Source: Chloroflexota bacterium (lineage in GTDB: Bacteria > Chloroflexota > Dehalococcoidia > DSTF01 > JACRBR01). From it: a stretch of DNA of 7,694 nucleotides. The position numbers and the translations under genes were made by a program. The notes under the pieces are model-generated. The model did not search any database, was not told where the DNA came from, and saw only the letters and a program-made list of their open reading frames with translations. Shown here in pieces: positions 5,881 through 7,694 of the stretch (position 1 is its first letter; every line of letters starts with the position of its first letter). The stretch is taken from the NCBI GenBank assembly GCA_025355835.1, contig JANXYW010000112.1, positions 1 to 7,694 of the forward strand, written 5' to 3'.

Positions 5881-6455
5881 GCCGCCCGGGCGCGGTTCAT
5901 GTTCGCATGCCGCGCGACAGCTCGTTGCAGCTCCAGCGCGAACGCCCGGTCGTCGCGCACAGCGATCCAGAACCTGGTGACGGGGAGCACGCGCGGCCAG
6001 AGCCGTGTCAACTGCGGCTGAGCGAGTTCGATCTCGACCATCGAGCCACCGTGGCTACAGGAGATGCGGTCTTCGAAGTTCGTCGCCAGGCCGAAGCGAT
6101 ACCGCCACCGCGGGTGGGGATCCACGCTCCGTACGCCAACGATATTCGCGAGCGCGATGCGCGCTGTAAAGAACGCCTCGAACCGGATATGCACGTGTTC
6201 ATCGTCTACTTCGACGTGACTATCGTTGATGGCCACGGTGAATATCGTGGCCGTGAGCATGAAGCCGCCAAGCACGGTGAGGCCGAAGAGCGCGTGCTCA
6301 TGGTCGCTTGCTGTGCCGTTCGTTAGTGTCGGATAGAGGGAGAGGAACGCGAACACGGCGACAACCAGCACGAGCGCCTTCAGCGGCACTCGGAACCAGA
6401 ACGCGTCGGCGAAGTTGAAGCGCTTTTCCATGTTGATGCGGAGGCGACGAGGCAC
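5877..6455 (-). CDS. Small membrane protein, two helices plus C-terminal soluble domain (possible bacterial PH-like fold)
   Basis: A 192-residue protein from a GTG at 6455; an in-frame ATG at 6431 would give 184. The GTG has GGAAG about 10 bases upstream, whereas the ATG has no ribosome site, so the start is uncertain. Two hydrophobic segments (about 25-43 and 55-76) form a hairpin, leaving N-terminus and C-terminal domain on the same side, probably cytoplasmic. The soluble part (about 78-185) has alternating strands, a YRFGLATNFEDR stretch, and ends with IAVRDDRAFALELQRAV. That last pattern, a strand followed by an Asp-rich turn and helix, resembles the close of bacterial PH-like domains; this is an inference. 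I do not recognise a named family. It lies between tldE (72 bases upstream) and pgpH (41 bases downstream), all on one strand, so may be co-transcribed with either. Confidence 0.72.
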   Translation of the reverse strand: MPRRLRINMEKRFNFADAFWFRVPLKALVLVVAVFAFLSLYPTLTNGTASDHEHALFGLTVLGGFMLTATIFTVAINDSHVEVDDEHVHIRFEAFFTARIALANIVGVRSVDPHPRWRYRFGLATNFEDRISCSHGGSMVEIELAQPQLTRLWPRVLPVTRFWIAVRDDRAFALELQRAVARHANMNRARAA

Positions 6456-6501
6456 TGCTGCGGCGCTTCCACATTCAATCTCGGCTTAGCGACGGGGCTA
6501 G

Positions 6502-6520
6502 AAAAGAGGGCGCGCACCCT
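6502..6520 (-). terminator. Weak intrinsic terminator candidate after tldE
   Basis: On the minus strand AGGG-TGCGCG-CCCT is followed by CTTTTCT, 7 bases past the tldE stop. The stem is only 4-5 bp, so termination would be partial. It may reduce read-through into the small membrane-protein gene. Confidence 0.35.
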
Positions 6521-6527
6521 GAGGAGG

Positions 6528-7694
6528 CTAGAGCCCGCTGACCGTGAGGCGCGCCATCCGCACCGTCGGAGACGCCGTGCCGGCACGCCACTCCAGGTCG
6601 TTGCCGACGGCGTCGATGTCCTTGAGCATGGTCTTCAGGTTGCCCGAGACATTGATCTCGGCCACCGGATACGCGAGCTGGCCGTTCTCGATCCAGAGGC
6701 CCGCCGCACCGCGGGAGAAGTCGCCGGTCGTCTGGTTGACGCCGAACCCCATCAGATCCGTCAAATACAGCCCATCGGTGATCGAAGCGACCATATCGCC
6801 CGGCGTAGTTGCGCCCGCTTCCCAGATGAGGTTGCCGGTGGCGACGCCGATCTGGTCGCCCATGCGCGATGCGCTGCCCGTCGTGCGACGGGCCGTCCGG
6901 CGCGCGTAGTAGCTGTCGAACAGGAATTGCTTGAAGACGCCGGCGTCCACCAGCAGGTTGCGCCGCTTTCGAACGCCCTCGCCATCGAACGGCCGCGATC
7001 CGAGTTGCCCGACGAGTGTCCCGTCGTCCACGATGGAGACCAGCGACGACGCGATCGGCTGGCCCTCGAAATCGGTGAGGAACGTCGAGCGCTTGAACAG
7101 CGACTCGCCGCTGGCGGCGCCGGCGATGATGCCCATCAGCGCGCCGGTCATCGTCGGCTCCCAGACAACGGGTACTTCGCGCGTTTCGACCTTGCGGCCG
7201 CCGATCTTGCGCACGACGCGCGCGGCGGCACGGCGGCCGACTTCTTCTGGCGCTGCCAGCCGGTGGAGCATGTTTCCAGCGCTGTACCAGTAGTCGTTGT
7301 GCTTTTTGCCGCTCGCCTCATCGGCGATGACGGAGACCGAAAAGCTGACAGCCGTGTACGGGAAGCTGCCGCAAAAACCCAGGCTGTTCGCCAGCACGAC
7401 CATGCCGCGCTCGGCGCCGAACTCCGCGCCTTCCGAGTTCGTGATGCGCTTGTCGGCGTCGAACGCCGCCTGCTCGGAGCGCATGACGATGTCCTGCATC
7501 TCCTCGACGGTCAGCGACTCGACGTGCTCGTCGTAGAGCATCAGCGCGCCGCCCATGTCGGTAGCGAGGTCTTCCTTCGCGGGCAACCCGGCGAACTCAT
7601 CCGGCTCGCTGATCTTCGCCAGTTCGACTGCCGTGCGCACCATCTCGTCGAGCGCTTTCGGCGTCAGATCCGACGTGTTGCAGACGGCCGTGCG
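6528..7694 (-). CDS. pmbA: TldE/PmbA-type subunit of the TldD/TldE protease (5' end missing)
   Basis: The frame is open at the right window edge and stops at TAG (complement of 6528-6530), leaving 388 residues. PmbA proteins are about 440-450 residues, so about 60 N-terminal residues are outside; the first in-window ATG (7643) is internal. Family landmarks, numbered from that Met: VVWEPTMTGALMG (159-171), ASGESLFKRSTFL (177-189), RPFDGEGV (217-224), NLLVDAGVFKQFLFD (229-243), and the C-terminal signature GVNQTTGDFSRGAAGLWIENG (301-321). There is no HExxxH motif, which fits the TldE/PmbA subunit rather than the zinc-bearing TldD. The TldD/TldE pair is a cytoplasmic protease that trims unfolded peptides and matures some peptide antibiotics (microcin B17, in Escherichia coli) or degrades CcdA antitoxin. 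A tldD gene is expected just beyond the right edge, upstream on this strand, but is not visible. The next gene on the strand begins 72 bases downstream. Confidence 0.9.
   Translation of the reverse strand, partial: RTAVCNTSDLTPKALDEMVRTAVELAKISEPDEFAGLPAKEDLATDMGGALMLYDEHVESLTVEEMQDIVMRSEQAAFDADKRITNSEGAEFGAERGMVVLANSLGFCGSFPYTAVSFSVSVIADEASGKKHNDYWYSAGNMLHRLAAPEEVGRRAAARVVRKIGGRKVETREVPVVWEPTMTGALMGIIAGAASGESLFKRSTFLTDFEGQPIASSLVSIVDDGTLVGQLGSRPFDGEGVRKRRNLLVDAGVFKQFLFDSYYARRTARRTTGSASRMGDQIGVATGNLIWEAGATTPGDMVASITDGLYLTDLMGFGVNQTTGDFSRGAAGLWIENGQLAYPVAEINVSGNLKTMLKDIDAVGNDLEWRAGTASPTVRMARLTVSGL

Overview
The window is a GC-rich bacterial chromosome segment (about 60% GC or more by eye) with six protein-coding genes, two cut by the window ends. 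High GC together with a PgpH-type 7TM-HD c-di-AMP phosphodiesterase, a DapL-type aminotransferase, HtpX, a TldE/PmbA protein and many hairpin repeats between genes suggests Chloroflexota or a similar environmental lineage. That placement is an inference from gene content, since no rRNA or marker gene is present. No CRISPR array, transposase, tRNA, rRNA or phage gene was found.

Layout. The 3' part of a plus-strand aminotransferase gene (1-1002, probably dapL) is followed by a non-coding, hairpin-rich stretch (1003-1354). That stretch includes a strong intrinsic terminator (1298-1327) belonging to the minus-strand htpX gene (1355-2221). A divergent intergenic region (2222-2429) then leads to a plus-strand gene for a NYN-domain (PIN-like) nuclease with a probable winged helix and a C-terminal zinc ribbon (2430-3332), closed by an 11-bp-stem hairpin (3360-3386). 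A second repeat-bearing gap (3396-3651) separates it from a minus-strand group read right to left: tldE/pmbA (6528-7694, 5' end outside the window), a small two-helix membrane protein (5877-6455) and pgpH (3652-5835).

How the genes relate. Two products are membrane or proteostasis factors (HtpX protease, TldE protease subunit), one turns over the second messenger c-di-AMP (PgpH), one is a putative RNA nuclease, and one makes an amino acid (lysine/peptidoglycan precursor). Apart from the co-directional tldE, small membrane protein and pgpH, nothing ties them into one pathway. PgpH lacks the phoH and ybeY neighbours often seen with it.

The least routine signals are three matching extended -10 boxes (TGnTAnnnT) ahead of htpX, the NYN gene and pgpH, a hairpin at the predicted 5' end of the htpX mRNA, a set of related dispersed palindromes between genes, and the three-part NYN protein. 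I see no clear, wholly new multi-gene system. The NYN protein is the best candidate for under-described biology.
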